Shown here piece after piece: positions 23,733 through 32,117 of a stretch of DNA of 64,000 nt (position 1 is its first letter; each line of letters begins with the position of its first letter). The stretch comes from DATAJX01 sp036261915 (lineage in GTDB: Bacteria; Pseudomonadota; Alphaproteobacteria; UBA2136; UBA6156). The notes below the pieces were generated by a model. It was not told the origin of the DNA, made no database searches, and was given only the letters and a program-made list of their open reading frames with translations. The DNA lies in assembly GCA_036261915.1 (NCBI GenBank), contig DATAJX010000005.1, positions 72,859 to 136,858 of the forward strand. The letters run 5' to 3'. The translations under genes were made by a program, and so were the position numbers.

Positions 23733-24392
23733 ATGAAAATACTTGTAGTTGAAGACGAACGCGCCCTGAGCGGCCTGATTGAACAAACCCTGATGCGGGA
23801 AGGCTTTGGCGTGACCCTGGCCGGCAGTTTGGCCGAAGCCCGCGACCGTTTGAAGCAGCCCGCTTTTGAGGCCATCATCATGGACCGCCGCCTGCCCGAC
23901 GGCGACGGTTTGACGCTGGTGGAAGAGCTGCGCAAGCAGGGCAACAGCCTGCCGATTTTGATGCTGACCGCCCTGGGTTTGCCCCAGGAACGCGTGAAGG
24001 GATTGGACATTGGCGCCGACGATTACCTGGCCAAGCCGTTCAGCCTGCAGGAGCTGCTGGCCCGCTTGCGCAGCCTGCTGCGCCGCAGCGGCGGCCCGCA
24101 AGGATTGAAGCTGACCGCCGGGAACATTGTGGTGGATACGCTGCATGGCACCGTACAGGTGGATGGCAAGGCGTTGCCGCTGGGCAAGCGCGAAGTGCAG
24201 ATTTTGACCGAGCTGATGCGCCGCTTTGGCCAGGTGGTGGGCAAGGACGTGCTGGACAAGCACAACGTGCCCGGCAAAAAGAATGCGCTGGAAGTGGCAC
24301 TGCACCGGTTGCGCAAGGACCTGGCCGCCCATGGCGCTAACGTGAAGATCGAGACCGTTCGTGGCGTTGGTTACTGGCTGGTTGACCAATAA
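23733..24392 (+). CDS. OmpR-family response regulator (TctD/QseB-like)
   Basis: A 219-residue transcription regulator with an N-terminal receiver domain (acidic pocket VVEDE, phospho-acceptor Asp51 in IIMDRRLPDGDG, Lys in YLAKPFS) and a C-terminal winged helix (GKREVQILTELMRRFGQVVG). The start MKILVVEDE at 23733 fits homologues. The partner sensor kinase begins four bases after its stop. TATAAG/TATAAA just before the ATG may be the -10. Confidence 0.92.
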   Translation: MKILVVEDERALSGLIEQTLMREGFGVTLAGSLAEARDRLKQPAFEAIIMDRRLPDGDGLTLVEELRKQGNSLPILMLTALGLPQERVKGLDIGADDYLAKPFSLQELLARLRSLLRRSGGPQGLKLTAGNIVVDTLHGTVQVDGKALPLGKREVQILTELMRRFGQVVGKDVLDKHNVPGKKNALEVALHRLRKDLAAHGANVKIETVRGVGYWLVDQ

Positions 24393-24395
24393 CGC

Positions 24396-25763
24396 ATGAG
24401 AAATTACTGGGGCACCGTAGGGTTGTTGCAAAGCCTGCTGTGGCGCATGGGCGTGGCCATTGCGTTGCTTTGCGCCGCGATGTTCTGGCTTTTTAACCAT
24501 ACCGTTGAGCAGGTGGGCGACCGCGCGCAGGACGAAATGCTGCGCCGCCAGGTGGCCGAGCTGCTCACTTACCTGGATATTAAGCCGCGCAACGAAGTGC
24601 GGCTGAACCTGCCGGCCGACGTGAAGGAAACCTACGACCGCGAGGAAGAAGGTTACTTGTATGTATTGCACGACGGCAAGGGCAAGATATTGCAAAGCAG
24701 CACACCGGTGGCCCCCATTTTGATGGCAAAGGGACTTGGCGAAGTGGATGCCCCGCTCTTTTTGCACACCACGCTGGCGGGCAGCGACCCGGATGGCCTG
24801 TATATGCTGGAGCGGCCCATTCAGACCGCATTGGGCGTGCGCTACCTGACCGTGGGCCAGAACCGCACCATTGACGACGTGCTGCTGACCATTGCCAGCC
24901 ACGAGGCCACCAGCCAGATGCTGACCTGGGCCGTGCCCGCCTTTGTGCTGATGCTGCTGGTGGTGGGTTTTACCACCAACAGCGCCCTGGCCCCGCTGCG
25001 CCGGTTGAGCGCCGCCGTGCAGGCGCTGGGCACCCGCAACCCCGGCCAGAAGCTGGCCGCCGTGGTGGTGCCGCATGAAGTGCGCCCTTTGGTGGAGGCC
25101 CTGAACGGCCTGCTGGGCGACCTTGAGCGCGCCATGATGACCCAGCGCCAGCTGACCAGCGATGCCGCGCACCAGTTGAAGACCCCCCTTGCCGTGCTTC
25201 AGGCCCGCATTGAGCTGGCCAAGAAGATACCCGAGCGCGACAGCCTGCTGGGCGAGGTGCGCCGCATGACCCGGCTGGTGAACCAGATGCTCCACTACGC
25301 CCAGTTGCTGAATGCCGAACCGCACCTTGAAGAAGTTGACCTTTCGGCCCTGTGCCGCGACGTGGTGGCCCGCCTTGCCCCGCTGGGCCGGGCGAACGGG
25401 GTGAGCCTTGCCGTGGATGCGCCGGGCAAGCCGGTGATGTGCCACATCGACCCGCTGCTGGCTGCCGAGGCCATTCAGAACCTGGTGGACAACGCCATGG
25501 GCTTTAGCCCCAAGGGCAAGCGCGTGGACATTGTGGTGAAAAGCAAAGGCACCGTGCAGGTGCTGGATCGCGGACCGGGTGTGCCGCCCGAGGAACGCGC
25601 GCTGATCTTTTCCCGCTTTTGGCAGGGGGAAGGCCGCGAGGGCGGCAGCGGCCTTGGCCTTGCCATTGTGGCCGAGATCGTCCGCCAGCACGGCGGCGAC
25701 ATTTGGGTGAGCGCGCGCGATGGTGGCGGCAGCGAGTTCGGCGTTTCGTTCCAGACCGTTTAA
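24396..25763 (+). CDS. Sensor histidine kinase (TctE/QseC-like)
   Basis: A 455-residue inner-membrane kinase with a first membrane helix at about residues 14-34, a periplasmic 2CSK-type sensing region, a second helix at about 176-193 and a short HAMP-like linker. The H-box is SDAAHQLKTPLAVLQ (His about 259), the N-box LVDNAMGFSP, and the ATP-lid motifs DRGPGVPPEE and GSGLGLAI. The N-box has Gly-Phe where Ile/Leu-(R/K)-(Y/F) is usual. It phosphorylates the adjacent regulator. The stimulus is unknown; TctE relatives sense carboxylates. Confidence 0.92.
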   Translation: MRNYWGTVGLLQSLLWRMGVAIALLCAAMFWLFNHTVEQVGDRAQDEMLRRQVAELLTYLDIKPRNEVRLNLPADVKETYDREEEGYLYVLHDGKGKILQSSTPVAPILMAKGLGEVDAPLFLHTTLAGSDPDGLYMLERPIQTALGVRYLTVGQNRTIDDVLLTIASHEATSQMLTWAVPAFVLMLLVVGFTTNSALAPLRRLSAAVQALGTRNPGQKLAAVVVPHEVRPLVEALNGLLGDLERAMMTQRQLTSDAAHQLKTPLAVLQARIELAKKIPERDSLLGEVRRMTRLVNQMLHYAQLLNAEPHLEEVDLSALCRDVVARLAPLGRANGVSLAVDAPGKPVMCHIDPLLAAEAIQNLVDNAMGFSPKGKRVDIVVKSKGTVQVLDRGPGVPPEERALIFSRFWQGEGREGGSGLGLAIVAEIVRQHGGDIWVSARDGGGSEFGVSFQTV

Positions 25764-25787
25764 AAGCCCCCGGTGGGGGCTTTGTTT
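25764..25787 (+). terminator. Intrinsic terminator after the kinase gene
   Basis: AAAGCCCCC-GGT-GGGGGCTTTGTTTTT. Confidence 0.85.
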
Positions 25788-25865
25788 TTAGAGGATGCCG
25801 AAGACGTAGAGCAGGATGATGGCGAAGATGGGCACGCCGGCGAGCCAGAGGATAATGGGTTTCAT
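25788..25865 (-). CDS. 25-residue membrane peptide
   Basis: A tiny protein reading MKPIILWLAGVPIFAIILLY then VFGIL: one membrane helix with a GxP break. The ATG at 25865 has a perfect AAGGAG Shine-Dalgarno eight bases upstream, and the pattern (K/R)-W-L-x-G-x-P-x-x-x-I-x-L-L-x-x-F-G resembles small one-helix proteins that I recall from other proteobacteria. Function unknown. It meets the kinase terminator head-on. Confidence 0.65.
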   Translation of the reverse strand: MKPIILWLAGVPIFAIILLYVFGIL

Positions 25866-25926
25866 GGTTTTATCTCCTTGTTGGTGGCAGGAGCGTAAGC
25901 GCAGCGGCGGGGGGATGATATCAATA

Positions 25927-25956
25927 AAAAACGGCCCCTTATAAAGGGGCCGTTTG
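25927..25956 (-). terminator. Protease-gene terminator
   Basis: On the minus strand ACGGCCCC-TTTAT-AAGGGGCCGT followed by TTTTTA. Confidence 0.85.
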
Positions 25957-25967
25957 TATTTGGCGTT

Positions 25968-26930
25968 TTATTTGCCGTAGTTGGGCCAGTGCTTTTGCAG
26001 GAACAGGCTGAGCACCATGGGAGCCACGATGCCGCCGGACCGGAGGATCGGGTAGGACTCGTTTTCGGCAAGGCCGGCGAAGGCCATGTCGATGGGTTGG
26101 TTGGTGACGGCGATGCCCGCGAGCATGCCGTTTTTGCAGTCGAACACCCCGGAGCCGGAATCGCCCTGTACCACGATGGGATCGAGGATGACCTGGTTGC
26201 CGCGGAAGCTTTGGACTTCGGCCACCCGCGTGCTGCTTTGGACCGAGGAAACAAGGGCAAGGGTATCGCTGCCCGTGATGCCCGACGACACCTTGACCGG
26301 CTGGAACCGGCCGAGGGACGGTGGCACCCGGATCAGTTTGAGCAGGGCGAGATCGGCCTCGAGGTCGAGCGCGACCAGCTGGTTATCGGACACCCGGGGC
26401 AGCCGGTAGACCGTTGCCGTGGGCTTTTGGCCGGCTTCGGGACGAGGCCGGGGCAGCGGGATGGCACCGATGAGCAGGGCGGGTGATTCCCACCTTTTGA
26501 AGGGGTCGGACGCCAGCACGGCGGTGACCGTTTCGTTCTTTTCGACAAGGACATGGGCTGCGGTGAGCAGGTAGTCGCTGTCGAGCATGATGCCCGAGCC
26601 GGTGAAGGAATCGCTGCTGCCCGGCACATAGAGGGTGACGGCGCGGCGGTTGGCTTCGGCGATCGCCGGGATGCACGATGTGGAGAGGATGTCGAAGGTA
26701 GAAGAGTGCAGGTCTTCGAGAATGGCCTGCGAGGGCGATGTGGCCTTGGTGGTTTTGACCGGCACACTTTCGGGGCCGGTGAACAGGGGGATTGAAGGCT
26801 GGGGCATGGGTACGGCCGCGTTTTTTTGCCAGCTGAAGCTGAACGAATAGCCGCCGTAGCCGGCCATTCCGTAAAGACCGGCAACCAGGCCAAGCGCGAC
26901 AAGCCCGATGAAGGCGAGAACGTTTTTCAT
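25968..26930 (-). CDS. Membrane-anchored trypsin-like serine protease
   Basis: A 320-residue protein with an N-terminal signal anchor (about residues 4-24) and a chymotrypsin-fold domain. The catalytic triad is visible: His126 in LLTAAHVLVE, Asp193 in LEADLALLKL and Ser258 in VQGDSGSGVF. It is shorter than DegP and has no PDZ domain. It should be periplasmic. The start has an AAGGACC Shine-Dalgarno. It takes the place normally held by tuf downstream of fusA. Confidence 0.88.
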   Translation of the reverse strand: MKNVLAFIGLVALGLVAGLYGMAGYGGYSFSFSWQKNAAVPMPQPSIPLFTGPESVPVKTTKATSPSQAILEDLHSSTFDILSTSCIPAIAEANRRAVTLYVPGSSDSFTGSGIMLDSDYLLTAAHVLVEKNETVTAVLASDPFKRWESPALLIGAIPLPRPRPEAGQKPTATVYRLPRVSDNQLVALDLEADLALLKLIRVPPSLGRFQPVKVSSGITGSDTLALVSSVQSSTRVAEVQSFRGNQVILDPIVVQGDSGSGVFDCKNGMLAGIAVTNQPIDMAFAGLAENESYPILRSGGIVAPMVLSLFLQKHWPNYGK

Positions 26931-26996
26931 GGGAGGTCCTTTTGAAAAAGGAAAGAGATATGACTTGGCTGGAGGCTAGCATGGCTTGGGCGCAAG

Positions 26997-27026
26997 AAAA
27001 AGGGCCCGTTGGGGCCCCTTCTCTTT
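26997..27026 (-). terminator. fusA terminator
   Basis: On the minus strand AAGGGGCCC-CAAC-GGGCCCTTTTT. Confidence 0.75.
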
Positions 27027-27039
27027 TTGTAACAAGCGC

Positions 27040-29124
27040 TTAAGCGGCGCGCTTGGCCTGGATTTCGTTTGCCACGTTGGCCGGAACCGGGTCGTAGTGG
27101 TCGAACTCCATGCTCGGGCTGGCGCGGCCTTGCGACATGCTGCGCAGCGTGGTGACGTAGCCGAACAGGTTGGCCAGCGGCACCATGGCGCTGATGACGC
27201 TTTGGCCGAAGCGGTCTTCGCTGCCCTGGATCTGGCCGCGGCGGCTCGACAGGTCGCCGATCACGTCGCCCATGTAATCGGGCGGGGTGGTGACTTCCAT
27301 CTTCATGATGGGCTCGAGCAGTTGCGGGGCGCACTTTTTGGCGGCTTCCTTCACGGCCAGGATACCGGCCATTTTGAACGCCATTTCGGAGCTGTCGACG
27401 TCGTGGTAGCTGCCTTCGAACAAGGTGGCCTTGACGTCGACCACCGGGTAGCCCGCGAACATGCCGTTCTTGAGGCTTTCGATGACGCCTTCTTCGACCG
27501 CCGGGATGTATTCCTTCGGCACCGTACCGCCGACGATGGCGTTGACGAACTCGAAGCCCTTGCCGGCTTCGTTCGGCTCGAACTTGATCCAGACGTGACC
27601 GTATTGGCCGCGACCGCCGGTTTGCTTGACGTGCTTGCCTTCGCATTCGGCCGCCTTGGTGATGGTTTCGCGGTAGGCCACTTGCGGGGCGCCCACGTTC
27701 ACCTCGACCTTGTGTTCGCGCTTCATGCGGTCGACCATGATTTCGAGGTGGAGTTCGCCCACGCCCGCGATGATGGTTTGGCCGCTTTCGGGATCGGTGA
27801 AGGCGCGGAAGGACGGGTCTTCGGCCATGAGTTTGCCCAGGGCGATACCCATTTTATCCTGCATGTCGCGGGTTTTGGGTTCGATGGCCTGCGAGATAAC
27901 CGAGTCCATCGCCTTGATGGTTTCGAGCACCACCGGGGTTTTGTTGTCGGCGCAGAGGGTGTCACCGGTGCGGGTGTCTTTCAGGCCGATCAGGGCGCCG
28001 ATGTCGCCGGCACGCAGCTCGGTGACCTCTTCGCGCTTGTTGGCGTGCATCTTCACGATACGGCCGATGCGCTCGGTGCGTTGGCGGCTGCTGTTGAGCA
28101 CCGCGTTACCGCTGGCAATGACGCCGGTGTAGACGCGCACGAAGGTGAGCGTACCCACGAACGGGTCGGTGGCGATCTTGAACGCCAGTGCGGCCAGGGG
28201 TTCGTCATCGGACACCTTGAGGGTGACTTCGGAGCCGTCTTCGAGCGTGCCCTTGAGGTTTTCGTCGGCGATCTGGTTGGGGGCCGGGAAGTAGTCGATC
28301 ACGGCGTCGAGCAGCGGTTGCACGCCCTTGTTTTTGAAGGACGAACCGCAGACCACCGGGAACATCTTCATTTCGATGGTGCCCTTGCGGATGCACTTTT
28401 TGAGCGTTTCGATGCTGGGCTGGTTGCCTTCGAGGTAGGCGTTCATGGCTTCGTCGTCGAATTCGACGGCGGCCTCGACCAGGTTGGCGTGCCACTTGTC
28501 GGCTTCGTCCTTGTGTTCGGCCGGGATGTCGACGACGTCCCACTTGGCACCGAGTTCTTCACCCTTCCAGATGAGGGCCTTCATTTCGACCAGGTCGATG
28601 ACGCCCTTGAAATAATCTTCTTTGCCCACCGGCAGCTGGATGGGAACGGCGTTGGCGCGCAGGCGGTCCTTGATCATTTGCACGCAGCGCAGGAAGTCGG
28701 CGCCGACGCGGTCCATTTTGTTGATGTAGCAGATGCGCGGCACGCCGTAGTTGGAGGCGTGGCCCCAGTTGGTTTCGGATTGCGGTTCGACACCCGATAC
28801 GGCGTCGAACGCCGCGATGAGGCCGTCGAGCACGCGGACGCTGCGCTTCACTTCGATGTTGAAGTCGATGTGGCCGGGGGTATCGATCAGGTTGACCTGG
28901 TAGCCGTTCCAGTTGGTGGTGGTGGCGGCGGAAGTGATGGTGATGCCGCGTTCCTGCTCCTGTTCCATCCAGTCCATGGTGGCGGCGCCTTCGTGCACTT
29001 CGCCGATTTTATGGGTGCGGCCGGTGTAGTAGAGGATGCGTTCGGACGTGGTGGTTTTACCGGCATCGACGTGCGCCATGATGCCGATGTTGCGCATTTT
29101 TTCGAACGGGAAGGTACGGGCCAT
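27040..29124 (-). CDS. fusA: Elongation factor G
   Basis: A ribosomal translocase GTPase. The 694-residue protein has the G1 motif AHVDAGKTTTSERIL, the switch I region ERGITITSAATT, DTPGHIDF (G3), NKMDRVGADF (G4) and the domain IV/V sequences GGRGQYGHVWIKFEP and RGQIQGSEDRF. The start at 29124 (MARTFPFEK) matches homologues and has an AGGAAAT-type Shine-Dalgarno. It is separated from rpsG by an exported protein and a GIY-YIG remnant, and no tuf gene follows. Confidence 0.97.
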   Translation of the reverse strand: MARTFPFEKMRNIGIMAHVDAGKTTTSERILYYTGRTHKIGEVHEGAATMDWMEQEQERGITITSAATTTNWNGYQVNLIDTPGHIDFNIEVKRSVRVLDGLIAAFDAVSGVEPQSETNWGHASNYGVPRICYINKMDRVGADFLRCVQMIKDRLRANAVPIQLPVGKEDYFKGVIDLVEMKALIWKGEELGAKWDVVDIPAEHKDEADKWHANLVEAAVEFDDEAMNAYLEGNQPSIETLKKCIRKGTIEMKMFPVVCGSSFKNKGVQPLLDAVIDYFPAPNQIADENLKGTLEDGSEVTLKVSDDEPLAALAFKIATDPFVGTLTFVRVYTGVIASGNAVLNSSRQRTERIGRIVKMHANKREEVTELRAGDIGALIGLKDTRTGDTLCADNKTPVVLETIKAMDSVISQAIEPKTRDMQDKMGIALGKLMAEDPSFRAFTDPESGQTIIAGVGELHLEIMVDRMKREHKVEVNVGAPQVAYRETITKAAECEGKHVKQTGGRGQYGHVWIKFEPNEAGKGFEFVNAIVGGTVPKEYIPAVEEGVIESLKNGMFAGYPVVDVKATLFEGSYHDVDSSEMAFKMAGILAVKEAAKKCAPQLLEPIMKMEVTTPPDYMGDVIGDLSSRRGQIQGSEDRFGQSVISAMVPLANLFGYVTTLRSMSQGRASPSMEFDHYDPVPANVANEIQAKRAA

Positions 29125-29245
29125 TTTCTCTATATTTCCTCTAGGTTTGAATCTTGGCCGGTGTGTAACGGGAATAGCCATAAAAAGCAACCCCCTGCCC
29201 TGCCTAAATGGCAGGACGGGGGGCTACGGTTAGAGGGATTTCGGG

Positions 29246-29497
29246 TTAATAGCCTGCTGAACTGCGGTAGGGAACGCCGCTGCCCACGATGCTATTGTTT
29301 GGGCTGCCGATAGCGGAATTGGTTTGGATGGTGAAGCCGCTCAGGGGTGGTTTGGGCGGCTCGATCATCCGGTGGCCAACCACGGGAAGCGGGGCGTTGG
29401 GGCCGTCGGCGGTGAGGTCGGTTTTCCGGTCGAATCTATCGACCAGCCAGAGTGCGCCGCAGGCCAGCAGCACAAGGATGAACTTGAACATTTTCAT
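29246..29497 (-). CDS. Hypothetical membrane-anchored or exported small protein
   Basis: An 83-residue protein with an N-terminal hydrophobic segment (MKMFKFILVLLACGALWLVD) and a Pro/Gly/Ser-rich tail (GSPNNSIVGSGVPYRSSAG). The start has AAGGTTT. The Cys in LLACGAL is a weak lipobox. No known family. It interrupts the rpsG-fusA order. Confidence 0.6.
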   Translation of the reverse strand: MKMFKFILVLLACGALWLVDRFDRKTDLTADGPNAPLPVVGHRMIEPPKPPLSGFTIQTNSAIGSPNNSIVGSGVPYRSSAGY

Positions 29498-29589
29498 GAT
29501 GTTAAACCTTTGAGATGGGCCTGTTGGCCGGGTGGGCTTTAGAACTGGAACCCAGTATAGGGCGCGAAAAGCCGCCCACAAGGGGCGGA

Positions 29590-29724
29590 TTAGGGTTTGA
29601 TAAGGGCCAGTTTTTGCGCGCGGGGGAGGTGCTTGAGGGCTTTTTCGCGCGCGGAGGCTTCAGCCCGGGTGGAATGGGTTTCGGAATAAGCTAATTGGGG
29701 ATTTGCCAGTTTGGCCGTGTGCAT
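29590..29724 (-). pseudogene. Remnant of a GIY-YIG endonuclease gene (C-terminal end)
   Basis: The frame ends with SETHSTRAEASAREKALKHL then PRAQKLALIKP, matching the C-terminal end of GIY-YIG (UPF0213-type) proteins. No GIY/YIG strands precede it in any frame that I can follow, and the region upstream is the rpsG terminator. A 44-residue product from the ATG at 29724 is possible but would lack the active site. It differs from the intact copy at 7897-8193. Confidence 0.65.
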
Positions 29725-29828
29725 GGTGCCGCTGGCGCGTTGATGTAAAAATAAAAGAGATATTCTTTGCAGGCAATCCTCGGACGCCGCCCTTCGGGCT
29801 TGGCGCCCAAGGATAAGCGTTTGCTTGC

Positions 29829-29860
29829 CAAAAAACGCCCCGAGGGGGGCGTTTTTTGGA
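29829..29860 (-). terminator. rpsG terminator
   Basis: On the minus strand AAAAAACGCCCCCCTCGGGG then CGTTTTTTGG, a strong stem with a T run. Confidence 0.88.
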
Positions 29861-29869
29861 GCAAACCGC

Positions 29870-30337
29870 TTACCACCTGAAGTGGGCGAAAGCGCGGTTG
29901 GCTTCGGCCATTTTGTGGGTGTCTTCGCGCTTTTTGACGGCGTTGCCCTTGTTGCCCACGGCGTCGAGCAGCTCGTTGGTGAGGCGCTCTTGCATGGTCT
30001 TTTCGCCGCGGCCGCGGGCGTAGTCGACCAGCCAGCGGATGGCCAGCGATTGCGCGCGGGTGGGGCGGACTTCCATCGGCACCTGGTAGGTGGCACCACC
30101 GACGCGGCGGCTGCGCACTTCGGTTTCGGGCTTCACGTTGTTCAGCGCGGTGTGGAAGAGCTCGATGGGGCTCTTTTTGGTCTTTTCCTCGATGGCGGTC
30201 AGGGCGCCATAGACGATCTGTTCGGCGACGCCCTTTTTACCCTGGAGCATGACCTTGTTGATGAATTTGGTGAGTACAACATCCCCGTATTTGGCATCCG
30301 GGAGGGTGTTGCGTACTTCTGCACGACGACGACGCAT
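29870..30337 (-). CDS. rpsG: 30S ribosomal protein S7
   Basis: A 155-residue small-subunit head protein that nucleates 16S rRNA 3' domain assembly. It starts MRRRRAEVRNTLPDAKYGD and contains INKVMLQGKKGVAEQIVYGA and GGATYQVPMEVRPTRAQSLA. AGGAGA precedes the start. rpsL lies 28 bp upstream, as in the str operon. Confidence 0.97.
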   Translation of the reverse strand: MRRRRAEVRNTLPDAKYGDVVLTKFINKVMLQGKKGVAEQIVYGALTAIEEKTKKSPIELFHTALNNVKPETEVRSRRVGGATYQVPMEVRPTRAQSLAIRWLVDYARGRGEKTMQERLTNELLDAVGNKGNAVKKREDTHKMAEANRAFAHFRW

Positions 30338-30365
30338 GGTTGAGTTCTCCTATGTTCTGTCGCTG

Positions 30366-30761
30366 TTATTTCTTGGCGCCTTCGGCACCGGCCTTGGGAC
30401 GCTTGGCACCGTAGAGCGAACGACCTTGCTTGCGGTCCTTCACGCCTTGGGTATCGAGCGCGCCACGGACGATGTGGTAACGCACACCGGGCAAGTCTTT
30501 GACGCGGCCGCCGCGGATGAGCACGACGCTGTGTTCTTGCAGGTTGTGGCCTTCGCCCGGGATATAGGCGATGACCTCGTAACCGTTGGTGAGGCGGATT
30601 TTGGCCACTTTACGCAGAGCCGAGTTGGGCTTTTTGGGAGTGGTGGTGTACACGCGGGTGCACACGCCGCGCTTTTGCGGGGCTGCTTGCATGGCCGGGC
30701 TCTTCGTCCGGGCTTTTTGGATTTCGCGCGGTTTGCGCACGAGCTGATTGACGGTAGGCAT
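30366..30761 (-). CDS. rpsL: 30S ribosomal protein S12
   Basis: A decoding-centre protein of 131 residues, starting MPTVNQLVRKPREIQKARTK, with TTTPKKPNSALRKVAK and GGRVKDLPGVRYHIVRGALD. The lysines where streptomycin resistance arises (KKPNS, GRVKDLPG) are wild type. It has a slightly longer basic/Ala tail than average. GAAGGA precedes the start. The gene upstream is a flippase, not rpoC. Confidence 0.97.
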   Translation of the reverse strand: MPTVNQLVRKPREIQKARTKSPAMQAAPQKRGVCTRVYTTTPKKPNSALRKVAKIRLTNGYEVIAYIPGEGHNLQEHSVVLIRGGRVKDLPGVRYHIVRGALDTQGVKDRKQGRSLYGAKRPKAGAEGAKK

Positions 30762-30843
30762 TGCCTATTTTGTCCTTCGTTTGGTTCATATCTTTCAGGT
30801 TTTCCGCCACTCGCTTGTGACTTGGGCGGGCCTTACTCCGTTA

Positions 30844-32058
30844 CTAAGGGCGGCTTTTGCGGGAAAATGGCAGGGTTGTCAACAGTTGCGTGGCATAACC
30901 CGCCACCACCGCCATGGCCGCCCCTTGCATCCCGTGGGCCGGAATAAGCCAAAAAGCGCACAAAACCGTAGTAAACAGGCTGGCCAGCGGGGGCAAAAGC
31001 AGCCCTAAAGCGTGGGCTTTGGCCGTAAGCTGGCTGGTATAGACCGCCAGCGGGGCCTGCAGCAGCAGCGCCAGCAGCAAAATGCGGAACGGGGCCACCG
31101 AGGCGGCAAAGCCTGATCCGAACACCAGCGGCAGCAGGTAGGGGGCGGTGACGTAGCCGAACGCCCCTGCCCCGGCCATGACCCCCAGCAGAGCCAAAAG
31201 CGTCAGGCGGCGGTTGCCGGCACTGCTTTCGCCCCGCGTAAAATGGCTGACCAGCACGCTGGCCACTGCGGCGGGCAGCATCAGCGCGATATCGAGCAGG
31301 GTGGCAGCCACGCTGTAGTAGCCGAGGTCGGCCAGCCCCACGTAATGCGGCAGGATGATCAGCACGACCTTGGGCGCGATGAACGCTGCCAAGGCCGCCA
31401 GCCACGTGGCCCCCATGAAGCGCGCCGCCTTGCGGGCCAAGGCCGAGTTGAAGCGCCAGCGGCGGGGGTTGATGCCCAGCCACCAGCTGTTCATGCCCAG
31501 TGACACCACCGACATAAGAGAGTTGAAGATGACCGCGAGTTCGAGCGTAAGCGCCCTGGTGGCCCATGCGGCGGCGATGGCCAGCGTATAGCCGGCGCGC
31601 GGCACCAGCATGGGAATGAGGATGCCCCCGGCCTTGCGCCGCAGGTGGATAAGCCCGCTGAGCGCCGTACTGAACACGATGAACGGCATGCCCGCCCATG
31701 CCACCAGCAGCAAACCCAGGTGCGCCTGACCCAGCGGCTGGCTGGCGGCCCATGCCAGCAGCGGCAGGGTGAGGCCCCAGCCCCCGAGCATCAGCACCCC
31801 GTAGGTGCCTGCCAGTTGCGGCCAGTCTTTTTCGGTTTTGGTGGCGGTGCCCATTTGGCGCACCGTATTATAGGACACCACCAGCGCCAGTTGCGCGGCG
31901 ATGCCATAAATGGTGAATACCCAGGCGTAGACGCCCCGGGCCTCGGGGCCCAGGCCGCGCGTGATGAGCACGGTGGCCACCAGCCCGATGAGCAGGCCGC
32001 CGAAATTAAGCGCCAGCAGGTGCAAGGCTTCGGCAATAAGGGCGCGCTTGTTTGACAT
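30844..32058 (-). CDS. Polysaccharide flippase (Wzx/MATE-like)
   Basis: A 404-residue integral membrane protein with 10-12 hydrophobic helices, of the polysaccharide-biosynthesis/MOP flippase type: LLALNFGGLLIGLVATVLIT, ITRGLGPEARGVYAWVF, and FGSGFAASVAPFRILLLALL. It should move lipid-linked sugars across the inner membrane. No Shine-Dalgarno is visible; TTAGTG lies seven bases before the ATG. It is divergent from the methyltransferase at 32118, and the pair is wedged between rpoC and rpsL. Confidence 0.85.
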   Translation of the reverse strand: MSNKRALIAEALHLLALNFGGLLIGLVATVLITRGLGPEARGVYAWVFTIYGIAAQLALVVSYNTVRQMGTATKTEKDWPQLAGTYGVLMLGGWGLTLPLLAWAASQPLGQAHLGLLLVAWAGMPFIVFSTALSGLIHLRRKAGGILIPMLVPRAGYTLAIAAAWATRALTLELAVIFNSLMSVVSLGMNSWWLGINPRRWRFNSALARKAARFMGATWLAALAAFIAPKVVLIILPHYVGLADLGYYSVAATLLDIALMLPAAVASVLVSHFTRGESSAGNRRLTLLALLGVMAGAGAFGYVTAPYLLPLVFGSGFAASVAPFRILLLALLLQAPLAVYTSQLTAKAHALGLLLPPLASLFTTVLCAFWLIPAHGMQGAAMAVVAGYATQLLTTLPFSRKSRP

Positions 32059-32117
32059 GCCGCGACACTAACCATTAGCTGGTGACTCGTCATGCGAAAA
32101 AAGATATGGTCGCGCGC

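Noticed and set aside
23541..25691. 716-codon minus frame across the two-component system
   Set aside because: Shadow of the regulator and kinase genes, which have complete motifs on the + strand.
26986..29313. 775-codon + frame opposite fusA
   Set aside because: Antisense shadow of EF-G; the composition is His/Asp/Gly-skewed and no start signal is present.
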